This document shows positions 7,142-7,422 of a DNA stretch of 7,422 nucleotides, piece after piece (positions within the stretch are counted from its first letter, which is position 1; every line of letters starts with the position of its first letter). The stretch is from an uncultured Chitinophagaceae bacterium. Its GTDB lineage: Bacteria; Bacteroidota; Bacteroidia; Chitinophagales; Chitinophagaceae. The notes beneath the pieces were generated by a model. The model saw nothing but the letters and a program-made list of their open reading frames with translations, was not told the origin of the DNA and did not search any database. The stretch is from the NCBI GenBank assembly GCA_946885335.1, contig CAMPGG010000168.1, positions 1 to 7,422 of the forward strand, read 5' to 3'. The position numbers and the translations under genes were made by a program.

Positions 7142-7422
7142 TCCCTTGTTTTTTGAAAATGATACTGCAATGCCAAACCCGGGGTTATACCTAATTGAGG
7201 ATGGTAACTGCTCAGGACATCGATGGTAAAATCTTTTAAGCCAATGATTACCCCTCCATACACAACAGGAACTTGCGTTGTAATACCGGCTTTAAATCCA
7301 ATATTTTTTTGAACATCATAACGAACCATTGCATGTATATCATTTTTTTGGTCTTCTTCTTTTTGAAATGCAATAGCCGCAAAAAATTTGTCGGAAGCAT
7401 CATAACCCAAACCGACGGTATA
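7138..7422 (-). CDS. Partial beta-strand-rich envelope protein, C-terminal 94 residues (start outside window)
   Basis: The frame is open to the right edge, so only the C-terminus is present. The visible part begins YTVGLGYDASDKFF; the TTG at 7410-7408 is an internal Leu codon rather than a start. The sequence reads as successive amphipathic strands: KFFAAIAFQKE, then DIHAMVRYDVQKNIGFKAGI, VYGGVIIGLKDFTIDVLSSY and GLALQYHF. Gly and aromatic residues sit where membrane or periplasmic beta-proteins carry them. It ends QKTRD shortly after an aromatic residue. SSYHPQLGITP recalls a motif I associate with uncharacterized Bacteroidota proteins, but I cannot name the family. The 4-base overlap with the next gene, also an envelope protein, suggests the two act together. 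An outer-membrane beta-barrel is the best guess; signal peptide and full length cannot be judged. Confidence 0.7.
   Translation of the reverse strand, partial: YTVGLGYDASDKFFAAIAFQKEEDQKNDIHAMVRYDVQKNIGFKAGITTQVPVVYGGVIIGLKDFTIDVLSSYHPQLGITPGLALQYHFQKTRD

Noticed and set aside
7138..7410. Start of the right-edge gene at the TTG at 7410-7408
   Set aside because: The frame continues open to the window edge without a stop, there is no signal peptide after this TTG, and the sequence looks like the middle of a beta-strand protein; it is an internal codon of a truncated gene.

Overview
The window comes from a Bacteroidota genome, probably of the Chitinophagaceae/Sphingobacteriia type. This rests on an adjacent SusC/SusD pair, AT-rich DNA, start codons with no clear Shine-Dalgarno sequence, and signal peptides and outer-membrane proteins of that phylum's style. 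The genus cannot be fixed from the sequence. All four supported genes lie on the minus strand, so transcription runs from high to low coordinates.

In transcription order, the right edge (7422-7138) holds the last 94 residues of a beta-strand-rich envelope protein whose start is outside the window. Its TGA stop overlaps the TTG start of the next gene (7141-5105). That gene encodes a secreted 678-residue protein with an N-terminal ComEA-like helix-hairpin-helix segment followed by a long, probably outer-membrane, beta-barrel-like region. The overlap suggests the two are co-translated. A 207-base intergenic stretch (5104-4898) follows, with a candidate Bacteroidota-type promoter, a short tandem repeat and a perfect 8-bp-arm palindrome in the presumed leader. 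Next come a SusC/RagA-family TonB-dependent outer-membrane transporter (4897-1703) and, 15 bases on, its SusD/RagB-family lipoprotein partner (1687-254). A strong hairpin terminator sits at 196-228. Bases 1-195 are AT-rich and hold no gene I can support.

SusC and SusD should form one outer-membrane uptake complex: the SusD-like lipoprotein caps the SusC-like barrel and binds the substrate, and TonB energy drives import. The pair ends directly at a terminator, and no glycosidase, peptidase, sulfatase, ECF sigma factor or anti-sigma gene is present. It therefore looks like a free-standing transporter unit of unknown substrate rather than a visible polysaccharide-utilization locus. The two genes to the right seem to be a separate envelope operon. 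No mobile element, CRISPR array, tRNA or rRNA was seen. The content is mostly familiar; the least understood part is the helix-hairpin-helix/barrel protein and its coupled partner.
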